This document shows, one piece after another, positions 1 to 6,682 of a stretch of 9,914 nucleotides of DNA. Both the position numbers and the translations under genes were made by a program. This stretch comes from Chitinophagales bacterium (GTDB taxonomy: Bacteria > Bacteroidota > Bacteroidia > Chitinophagales > BACL12). How positions within the stretch are numbered: the stretch's first letter is position 1; each line of letters opens with the position of its first letter. Location of the stretch: contig JACMJP010000299.1 in the NCBI GenBank assembly GCA_014380545.1, positions 1 to 9,914 on the forward strand. Reading direction: 5' to 3'. The notes beneath the pieces were generated by a model, which was not told the origin of the DNA, searched no databases, and saw nothing but the letters and a program-made list of their open reading frames with translations.

Positions 1-497
1 AACATCCTGTTATTAAAGATGAAATAGCTTCTATTGAAAACGCCCTGAATAAATATGTTGAAGGAACAATAAAACCACCTACGCATATAAAACAAAATAT
101 TTTAGATAGTATTTATGCTGAAGAAGCAAAAAAGAATGGCTTACCATTTATTTTATCCCCTGATTCAAAAATAAATGACTGGTTCGAATATTTGAAATGT
201 AACCAAATAGAAAAGCCTGAAGGAAATGATGCACTGTATATGACTGAATTTTCTAAAACAAATAATATTGTTACATATATAGCATGGGCAAAACCCGGAG
301 CATTTGTGGAAGAAGAACATGGCGATGAACTGGAGCGCCTTTTTATGCTGCAGGGAAGTTGCAAAATAGACTTCGATGGCGTTACGCATTATTATAAAGA
401 AGGTGATTTTGTTGAAATAAAGAAAAATACACTTCACAGGGCAGAGGTTACCGGGTCAGAAACGATGATTTTAATCGGGCAGCGGCTTGTAGCCTGA
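1..497 (+). CDS. ChrR-like anti-sigma factor / cupin protein, 3' part (5' end outside window)
   Basis: The frame is open from the left edge (first full codon at 3) to a TGA at 495-497, giving 164 visible residues. The real start lies outside; a TTG at 192 is only an internal Leu codon. The first ~35 visible residues (HPVIKDEIASIENALNKYV...) resemble the region just after the zinc-finger-like N-terminus of Bacteroidota anti-sigma factors. The second half is a cupin barrel. Motif 1 reads E-x-H-x4-E-x6-G (Glu 312, His 318, Glu 333, Gly 354, by codon start) and motif 2 is GDFVEIKKNTLH, with His at 435. The usual first His of the HxH pair is Glu. ChrR-type proteins hold an ECF sigma factor inactive until an oxidative or metal signal arrives, so the sigma gene is expected just left of the window. 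A plain sugar- or metal-binding cupin is the alternative. Family is fairly sure; the sigma partner is inferred. Confidence 0.72.
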   Translation, partial: HPVIKDEIASIENALNKYVEGTIKPPTHIKQNILDSIYAEEAKKNGLPFILSPDSKINDWFEYLKCNQIEKPEGNDALYMTEFSKTNNIVTYIAWAKPGAFVEEEHGDELERLFMLQGSCKIDFDGVTHYYKEGDFVEIKKNTLHRAEVTGSETMILIGQRLVA

Positions 498-517
498 TGC
501 TTATATAATTCTACAAG
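486..517. terminator. possible bidirectional terminator hairpin between convergent genes
   Basis: CTTGTAG (486-492) and CTACAAG (511-517) are exact inverted repeats, giving a 7-bp stem with an 18-nt AT-rich loop. The left arm is inside the last codons of the cupin gene and the right arm is just before the stop of the convergent kinase gene. There is no clear T-tract and the loop is long, so termination activity is only a guess from position. Confidence 0.25.
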
Positions 518-519
518 AG

Positions 520-2346
520 TTAATTCAAATTTGCAGGAACAGTAAATTTAAAATCACTGCCACCTGCTTTATTTGCTTCTATCCAGATAGTTCCTCCAAG
601 CTGATCAATAATTTTTTTGCAGATAGTTAAGCCGATACCCGTTCCGGAATATTCATTTCGGGTATGTAATCTTTGAAATATCATAAACACTTTTTCACGA
701 TACTCTTCGTCAATTCCTATCCCGTTATCTGAAACGGTAAATTCCTGAATGCCATTTTTTCTTTTCACAGATATTCTTATGGTAGGAATTTTACTTGTAT
801 TATATTTTATTCCATTAATAACAAGATTTAAAAATAACTGAAGCAACTGTGTTTCTTCAGCGTATACAACGGGTAAAACTTTTACAATGATCTTAGCATT
901 GCGCTCTTTTATTGTCGAATCTAAATTTGTAATGAGCAGCTTCATTACTTTATTCATATTCACCGGATGTTTTTCTGCAATGTAATTAATGTTTGATAAG
1001 ATGAGCAGGTCATTTACCAAGTTATGCATTGTTGAGGTACCCTCCAGCATAAATTGTAAATACTCTTTTTCCTCCTCAGTTATTTTTTCACTCATGCTGC
1101 GTTCCAGCAATTTTGCATAAGCTGAAACCATACGAAGTGGTTCTTTCAAATCATGCGAAGCGATGTGTGCGAATTGTTTTAACTGGTTATTCGAAACTTC
1201 TAATTGCCTTGCGTATGTTTCTATCTGTTCATTTTTTATGCGTAGTAATTCAGCTTCTTTTTCTTTTTTCTCAAGATCAAACTGGTTTCTTGCTTTAACA
1301 ATTGCAAATGTTTTTTCATCATTAAACTGCTCTACAAGTGTAGCTGCATATTTTTTTTCATATTCGTATGCTTTATCAAATTGATCTAACTTGTAATAAG
1401 CATCTGCTATGTATTGATAAATTGTTGTTAAAGATGTTTTTACTTTTATATCAATATAAATTTTTTCTGCCTTTTTGTAATTTGAAAGCCCGGATTTTGC
1501 ATCTCCCGTAGAAAGGTAGGCTTCTCCAATTTGCTGGTATGTATGACCCGTATGATAAAAACTATTAATCTCCTTATTTATTTTTTTTGCTTCTTCAAAA
1601 TATTTTAAACCCTCTTCCAGTCGATTCATTTTGGAATACACCAAACCAATATTTGAGCAAAAAATTGATAAATATGTTTTGGCGTCGCTTTCATGAGCAA
1701 ATGCGTACGCCTTCAACAAGTAGTCAAGGGAACTTTCAAAAGACTTTTTTTTATAATGAAAGACAGCAAATGAATTATAACAATTAGCTATACCTGATTT
1801 GTCATCTACATCTTTATATAACTGAAAAGCTTTTTGTAAATAATCTTCCTGAGTAAACTCAGCGCCTTCCTGGTTAAAGAGAATAAATAAATTATAATAA
1901 ACAGAAGCAAGCCATCTTTTTTCATGGTCCTGTAATTTTTCTTTGAATTCTATTATCCTTGCTGCTTTTAAGTATTCTCCCTGAGCGTTAATTAATTCTC
2001 CTAAGTATTGATAGGCTCTGCCTTTATTTAAATGATAATAAGGTTCATATTTTTTTCTGAAATTGCCCTTCATTAAATTATGCGCTTCATCGCATAATAA
2101 AACTGATCTTTTGTAATCATTTTCAGCACTACATACATAGTGTGCTAATTCTAATTTTCCGATTCCGGCATAGTTTGAATTATTGATTGAATTAGAAAGT
2201 TCTATAATACGCAATGCAAGTGGCTGAATATTTACTGCGTTTGTCTTAGCCTCTTTGCGAACTTGCAATAAAAGATATTCTATTTCACTTACAACTGTAC
2301 GTTTAAATGAAACCGAGGGCAGTACCTGTGTGGATGGTTGGGGCAT
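520..2346 (-). CDS. soluble TPR-repeat sensor histidine kinase
   Basis: 608 residues. The N-terminal ~340 residues are helical TPR-type repeats; the clearest units are near 100-134, 187-220, 226-259, 265-298 and 305-338. A charged coiled-coil linker (about 340-390) leads into a HisKA dimerisation domain with H-box FAHIASHDLKEPLR, phospho-acceptor His398. The HATPase domain follows: N box around Asn507/Asn511 (NLVINGIKYN), G1 box DNGIGI (Asp540), F box VFMIFQRLH, and G2 box GTGIGL (568-573). All motifs needed for ATP binding and autophosphorylation are present. The catalytic half resembles bacteriophytochrome-type kinases. I see no signal peptide, membrane segment, PAS/GAF or receiver domain, so it should be cytoplasmic and sense through protein contacts of the TPRs. 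No response regulator gene is adjacent, so it is an orphan here. The ATG at 2346 is the natural start; no strong Shine-Dalgarno precedes it. Signal and partner are unknown. Confidence 0.93.
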   Translation of the reverse strand: MPQPSTQVLPSVSFKRTVVSEIEYLLLQVRKEAKTNAVNIQPLALRIIELSNSINNSNYAGIGKLELAHYVCSAENDYKRSVLLCDEAHNLMKGNFRKKYEPYYHLNKGRAYQYLGELINAQGEYLKAARIIEFKEKLQDHEKRWLASVYYNLFILFNQEGAEFTQEDYLQKAFQLYKDVDDKSGIANCYNSFAVFHYKKKSFESSLDYLLKAYAFAHESDAKTYLSIFCSNIGLVYSKMNRLEEGLKYFEEAKKINKEINSFYHTGHTYQQIGEAYLSTGDAKSGLSNYKKAEKIYIDIKVKTSLTTIYQYIADAYYKLDQFDKAYEYEKKYAATLVEQFNDEKTFAIVKARNQFDLEKKEKEAELLRIKNEQIETYARQLEVSNNQLKQFAHIASHDLKEPLRMVSAYAKLLERSMSEKITEEEKEYLQFMLEGTSTMHNLVNDLLILSNINYIAEKHPVNMNKVMKLLITNLDSTIKERNAKIIVKVLPVVYAEETQLLQLFLNLVINGIKYNTSKIPTIRISVKRKNGIQEFTVSDNGIGIDEEYREKVFMIFQRLHTRNEYSGTGIGLTICKKIIDQLGGTIWIEANKAGGSDFKFTVPANLN

Positions 2347-2406
2347 AAATAAATCTTTATTATTTGGGGTTTGTACCTAAATAGGCCATAGACAAAATGT
2401 CAGAAA

Positions 2407-2438
2407 CAAATATATGGCATTTACTTTGAAAAATCAAA
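2407..2438 (-). promoter_or_regulatory. Bacteroidota-type promoter for the histidine kinase gene
   Basis: On the minus strand TATATTTG (2414 to 2407) matches the -7 consensus TAnnTTTG exactly. A TTTG (2438 to 2435) lies 20 bp upstream, close to the spacing known for the -33 element in this phylum. The transcript would begin near 2400, leaving a leader of roughly 55 nt before the ATG. This is the best promoter match in the window, but it rests on sequence alone. Confidence 0.5.
2421..2428 (+). promoter_or_regulatory. weak candidate -7 element for htpG
   Basis: TTACTTTG matches TAnnTTTG at five of the six fixed positions and lies 28 bp before the htpG start, between the two elements of the oppositely directed kinase promoter. 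No -33 TTTG is found at the right distance. No CIRCE-type inverted repeat (TTAGCACTC-N9-GAGTGCTAA) is present, so HrcA control of this htpG is not supported. Confidence 0.25.
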
Positions 2439-2456
2439 CATTAAATTTTTTATAAA

Positions 2457-4325
2457 ATGACTACAGAAAGAGGAACAATTGCAGTTCAAACGGAAAATAT
2501 TTTTCCAATTATTAAAAAATTCCTTTACAGCGACCATGAAATATTTTTGAGAGAATTGATCTCCAACGCAGTGGATGCTACTCAAAAATTAAACAAACTT
2601 GCTGCTATGGGTGAAGCTACAGGCGAAATTGGAAACACTACAATAGAAGTATCTATTAATAAAAAGAAAAAAACAATACGCATAAAAGATAAAGGTATTG
2701 GAATGAATGCGGCTGAAGTAAAGCGATATATTAACCAGGTCGCCTTCAGCAGTGCAAACGAATTCCTGGAAAAATACAAAGGACTTGAAGACGGAAAAAA
2801 TATAATCGGACATTTTGGTTTGGGTTTTTACTCCGCTTTTATGGTTGCGGACACAGTTGAATTAATTACAAAATCATACAAAGAAAATGAACATGCAGTA
2901 AAATGGACCTGCGATGGAAGCCCTGAATTTACTTTAGAAGAAAGCGACAAGAAGGAACGGGGGACTGAAATTATTCTGCATATTAATGAGGAGTCGAAAG
3001 AGTTTTTGGAAGAAAGTAAGATACAGAGCTTATTAGATAAATATTGCAAATTTCTTCCTGTTGAAATCCAATTCGGAGAAAAAGATTCGACTATATCTGC
3101 AGCCGATGGTGAAAAAGAGAAGAAAATAAAAATACCGAATATCATTAATAATCCATCTCCTGCATGGACAAAAAAACCTTCTGATCTTACGGATGAAGAT
3201 TATAAAAATTTTTACAATGAATTATATCCTTACAGTGAAGCGCCTTTATTCTGGATACATCTGAATGTGGATTACCCGTTTAACTTAACAGGTATCTTAT
3301 ACTTTCCGAAAATTAAAAAGAGTTATGAGATACAGAAAAATAAAATTCAATTATACAGCAACCAGGTTTTTGTAACAGATGAAGTAAAAGAAATTGTTCC
3401 CGAATGGCTTACTTTACTACATGGTGTTATTGATTCGCCTGATATCCCGTTGAATGTTTCAAGAAGCTATTTGCAAAGTGACCAGAATGTAAAAAAAATA
3501 AATAATTACATTACAAAGAAGGTTGCTGAAAAGCTGGAAGAATTATTTAAAAAAGACAGAGCTGAATTTGAGCAAAAATGGGAAAATATTAATGTGATAG
3601 TTAAATATGGAATGTTGAGTGATGATAAATTTTATGACAAGGCATCGGCATTCTGTTTATTGCAAAATACAGATAAAAAATATTTTACATTTGAAGAGTA
3701 CAAAGAGCATATTAAAATAAACCAAACAGATAAATCAAAACAAATTATTGCTCTCTACACAAACAACACAATTGACCATCATGTGTATGTGGATGCTGCA
3801 AAAAATAGGGGTTATGATGTTCTTGAAGTGGACAATGTAATTGACAATCATTTTATTTCTTTTATTGAACAAAAGTTAAGTGGTGTACAATTTAAAAGGG
3901 TAGATGCGGATACAATAGATAAATTAATTGATAAGGATGAAAAGATTGAATCTGTATTAAGCGAAGCTGAACAAAACTCAGTGAAAGAATTATTTGAAAA
4001 GATTATTGATCAAAATGCAGGGACGGTTGTTTTAAATGCGCAGTCACCGGATGACAACCCCATTTCCGTGACTAAACCAGAATTTATGCGACGCATGAAA
4101 GAAATGAGCTATTCAAACGGGATGGATTTTGCAGGTATGATGCCTGAGCAATATAATATTGTAATAAATACAAATCATCCTGCAATAAATAAACTATTAA
4201 AGCTTGAAGACGAAGAAAAAGAAAATGCGGTTAAACAGTTGCATGACCTTGCGCTATTATCTCAGGGTATGTTAAAGGGAAATGATCTTACTGCTTTTGT
4301 AAAAAGAAGTTTTGGAATGGTGTAA
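2457..4325 (+). CDS. htpG: HtpG, Hsp90-family molecular chaperone
   Basis: 622 residues, the usual length for bacterial Hsp90 (E. coli HtpG is 624). It is an ATP-driven cytoplasmic homodimeric chaperone that remodels client proteins, usually with DnaK. The N-terminal GHKL ATPase domain has RELISNAVDA (catalytic Glu33, Mg-binding Asn37), DKGIGM (Asp78, adenine contact) and GHFGLGFYSAFM (118-129). The middle domain has DSPDIPLNVSRSYLQ, with Arg336 expected to contact the ATP gamma-phosphate. The C-terminal dimerisation domain runs from about residue 500 and ends in FGMV, without the eukaryotic MEEVD tail. DKGIGM instead of DNGIGM and segments such as INQVAFSSANEFLEKYK look typical of the Bacteroidota branch, from memory. 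The gene is divergent from the histidine kinase (110-bp gap) and convergent with pdxH. There is no Shine-Dalgarno before the ATG; the leader is very AT-rich. Confidence 0.97.
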   Translation: MTTERGTIAVQTENIFPIIKKFLYSDHEIFLRELISNAVDATQKLNKLAAMGEATGEIGNTTIEVSINKKKKTIRIKDKGIGMNAAEVKRYINQVAFSSANEFLEKYKGLEDGKNIIGHFGLGFYSAFMVADTVELITKSYKENEHAVKWTCDGSPEFTLEESDKKERGTEIILHINEESKEFLEESKIQSLLDKYCKFLPVEIQFGEKDSTISAADGEKEKKIKIPNIINNPSPAWTKKPSDLTDEDYKNFYNELYPYSEAPLFWIHLNVDYPFNLTGILYFPKIKKSYEIQKNKIQLYSNQVFVTDEVKEIVPEWLTLLHGVIDSPDIPLNVSRSYLQSDQNVKKINNYITKKVAEKLEELFKKDRAEFEQKWENINVIVKYGMLSDDKFYDKASAFCLLQNTDKKYFTFEEYKEHIKINQTDKSKQIIALYTNNTIDHHVYVDAAKNRGYDVLEVDNVIDNHFISFIEQKLSGVQFKRVDADTIDKLIDKDEKIESVLSEAEQNSVKELFEKIIDQNAGTVVLNAQSPDDNPISVTKPEFMRRMKEMSYSNGMDFAGMMPEQYNIVINTNHPAINKLLKLEDEEKENAVKQLHDLALLSQGMLKGNDLTAFVKRSFGMV

Positions 4326-4335
4326 ACTAATATGC

Positions 4336-4366
4336 AGATTTAATAATCTAATATTTTTATATTTTC
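4336..4366. terminator. weak AT-rich hairpin with T-tract between htpG and pdxH
   Basis: AGATT (4336-4340) and AATCT (4345-4349) form a 5-bp stem with a TAAT loop, followed on the plus strand by a T-rich stretch (TTTTTATATTTT). It lies 11 bp after the htpG stop in a 48-bp convergent gap. The stem is short and AT-rich, so its strength is doubtful; the position is what makes it plausible. Confidence 0.25.
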
Positions 4367-4373
4367 TGTTTTA

Positions 4374-5015
4374 TTAAGGAGCAAGACGTACGATTTTCCA
4401 TTTCTCATTTTCTATCATTGTATAAAGCAGTCTATCGTGCAGCCTGTTTGTTCTTCCATGCCAAAATTCAATTTTATTTGGAATTAAAATATAGCCACCC
4501 CAATTTTCAGGGCGTTTGATATTTCCTTTTAATTGTGTTTCAATAAATTTTTTCTCCAGCCATTCCCTTGATTCTATTTTTTCGCTCTGAGGTGATGTTG
4601 CTGCTCCCGCCTGGCTACCAAGGGGTCTTGAATAAAAATATTCATCACTTTCTTTAGCATCTATTTTTTCTATTATTCCTTCTATCCGTATTTGTCTTTC
4701 TAATTGTCCCCACCATAAATTTAAGCATGCATACGGATTGTTAAAAAGCTCTTTCCCTTTTCTTGAATTGTAATTAGTAAAAAAAATGAACCCTTTTTCA
4801 CTGTACCCTTTTAATAGAACAACTCTTGAAGAAGGCATTCCGTTTTTTGTTGCGGTAGATAATACCATTGCATTGGGTTCAATAATTTTTGCCTGCTTAG
4901 CATCTTCAAACCATTTCTCAAATTGGTTAAACGGAGAAGGATACGCATTTTCTATATTGAAATTTCCCTTCTCATAATTTTCCCGCATTTTATTGAGTTC
5001 ACTTTCTATGATCAT
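4374..5015 (-). CDS. pdxH: pyridoxamine/pyridoxine 5'-phosphate oxidase
   Basis: 213 residues, against 218 in E. coli. It oxidises pyridoxine or pyridoxamine 5'-phosphate to pyridoxal 5'-phosphate with O2, using FMN; this is the last step of B6 synthesis and of salvage, in the cytoplasm. The split-barrel FMN domain contains SSRVVLLKGY (Arg64 and Lys69 line up with E. coli Arg67 and Lys72). YFYSRPLGSQ carries Tyr126, Arg130 and Ser134, matching the substrate-phosphate ligands Tyr129, Arg133 and Ser137. The C-terminal signature WGGYILIPNKIEFW...NRLHDRLLY...RLAP is intact, with Arg191 and His193 in the active site. The ATG at 5015 gives an N-terminus that aligns with known members; the internal Met10 is a less likely start. 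No other B6 gene is nearby, so it is probably a single-gene unit. I see no TAnnTTTG element in the 93-bp gap upstream. Confidence 0.96.
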   Translation of the reverse strand: MIIESELNKMRENYEKGNFNIENAYPSPFNQFEKWFEDAKQAKIIEPNAMVLSTATKNGMPSSRVVLLKGYSEKGFIFFTNYNSRKGKELFNNPYACLNLWWGQLERQIRIEGIIEKIDAKESDEYFYSRPLGSQAGAATSPQSEKIESREWLEKKFIETQLKGNIKRPENWGGYILIPNKIEFWHGRTNRLHDRLLYTMIENEKWKIVRLAP

Positions 5016-5108
5016 ACAAACAATTTATATCAAAATCTGCATTCTGCTAAGGTATTAAAATATTTTCATGCAATCTGAATAAATTGCACCCGCATTCGTT
5101 ATACCATT

Positions 5109-5696
5109 GTGAAAAATTTATACACCCGTACTTTTATTTTAGTTATTTTTTCTTTCTATGCGAAAGAAAAAATTTCGGCGCAAGCAAAATTATTCCAACT
5201 TTCAGGCATTGTTGCCGATGCAGGATATCAATATCCTCTTCCATACACTGCTGTGTTTGTTGAAGGAACAGGAAGGGTTACCATAGCATCTCAGATGGGT
5301 TTTTTTTCAATTGCTGTTGCTGCCGGAGAAAAAATAACTTTCACACATGTAGGTTATACACCTAAATCCTTTCTTGTTCCTGATACATTATCTGCTGATC
5401 TTGTTTCAATAGGTGTTTTTTTAATGTTGGATACAATTGAACTGAATCTTGTTGAAATTTATCCATGGCCAACAAGAGATGAATTTCATGATGCATTTGT
5501 GGCATTACAATTAGCAGAAGAAAAAAAGATTGATCCGATTAATTTCCCGGGAATAAGATTTACAATTACAGATACAGTTCCGCATGCGCCAACTATTATG
5601 AACCCTATTTCATTTTTTTATGAAAATGTTGTGCAGCCAATTGAATATAACAGGAAGAAAAAAAAGAAAGCGAAAACATTACCGAAGTGGGAGTGA
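5109..5696 (+). CDS. small secreted carboxypeptidase-regulatory-like (CarboxypepD_reg) protein
   Basis: 195 residues. The start is GTG at 5109: the frame is closed by a TGA at 5076-5078, and no ATG or TTG lies between. The N-terminus looks like a Sec signal peptide (hydrophobic TFILVIFSFY, likely cut after SAQA near residue 26), though the AKEK stretch before the cut is unusually charged. Residues ~30-113 form a beta-sandwich like the regulatory domain of carboxypeptidases and the plug-proximal domain of SusC/TonB receptors: SGIVADAGY..PLPYTAVFVEGTG..GFFSI..ITFTHVGY. No peptidase or receptor barrel follows. A C-terminal module (from ~116, IYPWPTRDEFHDAF) seems to recur in Bacteroidota proteins, from memory. 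The protein ends with a lysine-rich tail (RKKKKKAK). It is likely periplasmic or envelope-associated; its function is unknown. T8 (5300-5307) and A8 (5658-5665) runs are potential slippage or sequencing-error points, but the frame is intact. Confidence 0.82.
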   Translation: MKNLYTRTFILVIFSFYAKEKISAQAKLFQLSGIVADAGYQYPLPYTAVFVEGTGRVTIASQMGFFSIAVAAGEKITFTHVGYTPKSFLVPDTLSADLVSIGVFLMLDTIELNLVEIYPWPTRDEFHDAFVALQLAEEKKIDPINFPGIRFTITDTVPHAPTIMNPISFFYENVVQPIEYNRKKKKKAKTLPKWE

Positions 5697-5748
5697 AATA
5701 ATTTTCGATTTGTTGATTGAATAATTTTTTAATTGAAAAAAATAACCA

Positions 5749-6609
5749 CTAAACACTTTTATGCATTAACATTTTAAATCCTTCCAATGCTTCACCATTA
5801 TCCAGCTTATTTTTTGCAAGCAGATGAATTTGTTCTTCTGATAAATTTATTATCTTATCTTTAATTGAATCAATTTCTTCTTTAGTTGGAAAGGCCAAAA
5901 AACTACCAAGTTGCCCGAGGTTATTTCCTGTTAATATTTTTGAGTTGCGAATTGATGCGGGTAGAACATCAACACCAATCCCGCATTCAGTTTTAGGTTG
6001 TGGCAAAATAAAAATACTTTCAGGAATTACTTTTGTGTAATAGTCGCCACCCATTCTGGCAACATGGTCCATTTTGTATGGATCAATTTTTCCATTTTCA
6101 TCAAGAATCTTTTCATCAATGTGCATTAATATAATCTCACAGATAATAATATTTCCTGCTCCGCCTTTATCTCCCGTATAAACTATATCTAATAGTTTAC
6201 ATTCAAACTGAACAAAACTTTCTTTTACTCTAAAGGGTTTTACAAGTTCACTTTCAATTGGGGTTAAACCACTTTTAATAAACTCGTTTACACCTTTTGT
6301 ATAAGGCGAACTTGTCAAACTCATTTGCTGCACCATATTATAGTTTACAATATTGATAACAACTTCTTTTGTATCTTCAATATTATCCAATGTATGTTTT
6401 GTTGTATTATCCCTTCCGCTTCTTGCAGGTGAAAATATTACAACCGGAGGATTACTTCCAAACGCATTAAAAAAACTAAAGGGTGCAAGGTTCGGATTTC
6501 CATTTTTATCCATTGTACTTGCAAAAGCAATAGGTCTTGGAGAAACTGCACCAAGAATATATTGATGCATTTTCGGAAGCGGGGTTTCTGATGGAATTAT
6601 TTTTAGCAT
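5749..6609 (-). CDS. flavin reductase-like FMN-binding split-barrel protein
   Basis: 286 residues. The first ~170 match the flavin-reductase-like FMN-binding split barrel (DIM6/NTAB type): SPRPIAFASTMDKNGNPNLA (23-42) then PFSFFNAFGSNPPVVIFSPA, where Ser/Thr and Asn residues typically hold FMN. Family members reduce flavin with NAD(P)H or simply bind FMN; the substrate cannot be read from sequence. The protein is longer than the ~160-200 residues of simple flavin reductases. The extra C-terminal part (about 195-286) is helical and polar with no motif I recognise. It lies 73 bp downstream of fumarylacetoacetase on the same strand with no clear terminator or promoter between, so co-transcription is plausible and hints at a link to aromatic catabolism. 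The 52-bp gap to the convergent gene at its 3' end holds only AT-rich sequence. The ATG at 6609 is a reasonable start; Met14 is an alternative. Confidence 0.85.
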   Translation of the reverse strand: MLKIIPSETPLPKMHQYILGAVSPRPIAFASTMDKNGNPNLAPFSFFNAFGSNPPVVIFSPARSGRDNTTKHTLDNIEDTKEVVINIVNYNMVQQMSLTSSPYTKGVNEFIKSGLTPIESELVKPFRVKESFVQFECKLLDIVYTGDKGGAGNIIICEIILMHIDEKILDENGKIDPYKMDHVARMGGDYYTKVIPESIFILPQPKTECGIGVDVLPASIRNSKILTGNNLGQLGSFLAFPTKEEIDSIKDKIINLSEEQIHLLAKNKLDNGEALEGFKMLMHKSV

Positions 6610-6682
6610 GTATGTATATAAATTAAATTGACCAAGATAAATAATATCGCTGAGTGATTAAATTGCGGTTTAAAATTTTTGC

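Noticed and set aside
165..437. Minus-strand open frame antisense to the cupin gene
   Set aside because: It runs opposite a conserved cupin domain, and its composition (rich in Phe, Ile and Cys) is that expected from the complement of an AT-rich gene.
192..497. A separate 101-residue gene starting at TTG 192
   Set aside because: The same frame is open without a stop to the left edge and the upstream residues fit an anti-sigma factor; the TTG is an internal Leu.
2347..2456. CIRCE or other heat-shock operator before htpG
   Set aside because: No TTAGCACTC-N9-GAGTGCTAA-like repeat is present; only a 4-bp-arm inverted repeat is seen.
2828..3145. Minus-strand open frame inside htpG (105 codons)
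   Set aside because: It lies wholly within a well-conserved Hsp90 gene and shows no recognisable protein features; it is a shadow frame.
5697..5748. Terminator between the secreted protein and the flavin-reductase gene
   Set aside because: Only AT-rich sequence with direct ATTGAA copies is present; I could not form a convincing stem.
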